A stretch of 5,134 bases of DNA from Duncaniella sp. (GTDB lineage Bacteria > Bacteroidota > Bacteroidia > Bacteroidales > Muribaculaceae): the NCBI GenBank assembly GCA_029052375.1, contig JAIDJD010000050.1:1-5134 (forward strand), in the 5' to 3' direction. The translations under genes and the position numbers were made by a program. Position 1 is the first letter of the stretch. The number at the start of each line of letters is the position of its first letter. Shown here in pieces: positions 4,349-5,134 of the stretch. Under the pieces are notes generated by a model. The model did not search any database. It had not been told where the DNA came from and was given only the letters and a program-made list of their open reading frames with translations.

Positions 4349-5134
4349 TTAGAGGAGGTCTTTGACTTTGGCCACTACCTCGCTGACGAGGAAAGGCTGG
4401 CCCTGCACCTTGTTGATGCGCTTGATCTCGAGCTCGGGGAACTTGCTCTGCAGGTAGTCTGCGAACATACCGGTGTTGAGCTCGGCCACGATGACGCGCT
4501 TGTAGCGCGAGAGCACCTCGCGTGTGTTGCGTGGCAGGGGGTTGATGTAGCTGAAGTGAGCGAAAGCCACGTGCTCGCCCTCCTTGGCCAGCTCCTGTGC
4601 GGCTGTGCGCAGGTGGCCGTATGTGCCGCCCCAGCCCACGAGGATTGTGTCGGCTCCGGGACAGTCGAAGAGCTCGAGCTCGGGGATGTCGTTGGCCACG
4701 AGCTCTACCTTGCGGCGGCGGGCCTCCACCATGCGTTCATGGTTGGCGGGGTCGATGGATATGGCTCCGGTGACGAAGTCTTTCTCGAGGCCTCCGAGGC
4801 GGTGTTCGGCGCCGGGAGTGCCGGGGATGCCCCAGCGGCGCACCATAGTCTCGGGGTCGCGCTCGTAGGGCTTGTAAGGTTCGCATCCCTCGCCGCCCTC
4901 GTAGAGGGGAGCCTTGATGAGGGGCAGCTCGTCTGCCTCGGGGACGCGCCATGCGCTGGAGCCGTTGCCGATGAAGGCGTCGCTCAGCAGGATGACGGGG
5001 GTCATGTGCTCGAGGGCTATGCGCGAAGCCTCGAAGGCCATGTTGAAGCAGTCGACGGGGGTGGTGGGGGCGAGGACTACCACAGGGCTCTCGCCGTTGC
5101 GGCCGTAGAGGGCCTGCATGAGGTCTGTCTGCTC
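4349..5134 (-). CDS. korA: 2-oxoacid:ferredoxin oxidoreductase, alpha subunit, C-terminal part (cut by window edge)
   Basis: The partner subunit of KorB. The last 261 residues are visible and the frame runs off the right edge at base 5134, so the methionine at 5119 is internal. The segment EQTDLMQALYGRNGE at the edge is a hallmark of KorA. It is followed by PVDCFNMAFEASRIALEHMTPVILLSD (catalytic pyrimidine-binding domain), WGIPGTPGAEHRLGGLEKD, and a C-terminal CoA/transketolase-C-like domain with LVGWGGTYGHLRTAAQEL and HFSYINPLP. In Bacteroidales KorA is usually about 600 residues, with the gamma domain fused at its N-terminus; that part and any promoter lie outside. The stop TAA (4351-4349) is 22 bases before korB, so this is the upstream gene of a two-gene operon closed by the terminator at 3249-3291. 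Confidence 0.95.
   Translation of the reverse strand, partial: EQTDLMQALYGRNGESPVVVLAPTTPVDCFNMAFEASRIALEHMTPVILLSDAFIGNGSSAWRVPEADELPLIKAPLYEGGEGCEPYKPYERDPETMVRRWGIPGTPGAEHRLGGLEKDFVTGAISIDPANHERMVEARRRKVELVANDIPELELFDCPGADTILVGWGGTYGHLRTAAQELAKEGEHVAFAHFSYINPLPRNTREVLSRYKRVIVAELNTGMFADYLQSKFPELEIKRINKVQGQPFLVSEVVAKVKDLL

Overview
The window looks like chromosomal DNA of an anaerobic gut-type Bacteroidales. The family Muribaculaceae is my best guess, from gene content and style rather than from a database match. The evidence is: promoters of the Bacteroidetes type (TAnnTTTG at -7) with no clear Shine-Dalgarno sites; a surface-type leucine-rich-repeat protein with a C-terminal sorting-like domain; a KorA/KorB 2-oxoacid:ferredoxin oxidoreductase pair of the Bacteroidales kind; and GC-rich housekeeping genes separated by AT-richer spacers. 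All supported genes lie on the minus strand.

Layout from left to right. 1-284 is the N-terminal 94 codons of recA, cut by the window edge. 285-1058 is a 774-base gene-free stretch. It holds one good and one weaker recA promoter, two small hairpins, a mirrored block of palindromes (about 460-842) that resembles a REP/MITE-type repeat, an orphan promoter-like site pointing into that block, and a strong hairpin terminator. 1059-2101 is a gene for a secreted BspA-like LRR protein whose signal peptide is in a different reading frame from the rest. 2102-2456 is its regulatory region, with a nine-base G/C run inside the promoter spacer and a leader hairpin, followed by the terminator of the next gene. 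2457-3230 is a short stand-alone homocysteine S-methyltransferase-domain protein. 3249-3291 is a very strong bidirectional terminator. 3310-5134 is korB and the 3' part of korA, an operon that starts outside the window.

How they work together: KorAB is expected to interconvert 2-oxoglutarate and succinyl-CoA with ferredoxin, and it is a self-contained two-gene unit closed by the terminator. The methyltransferase, the LRR protein and recA each look like separate transcription units on the same strand.

The most interesting spot is the LRR gene. Two unstable-looking tracts lie in exactly the places where a change of length would switch expression. One is a C9 run (minus strand) between the -33 and -7 elements. 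The other is a 14-nt tract of period 5 in the signal-peptide codons, where removing one unit restores a single 345-codon frame with a complete signal peptide. This fits a phase-variable surface protein, but a simple mutation or an assembly error is not excluded. I saw no CRISPR array, tRNA, rRNA, transposase, or defence or biosynthetic system.
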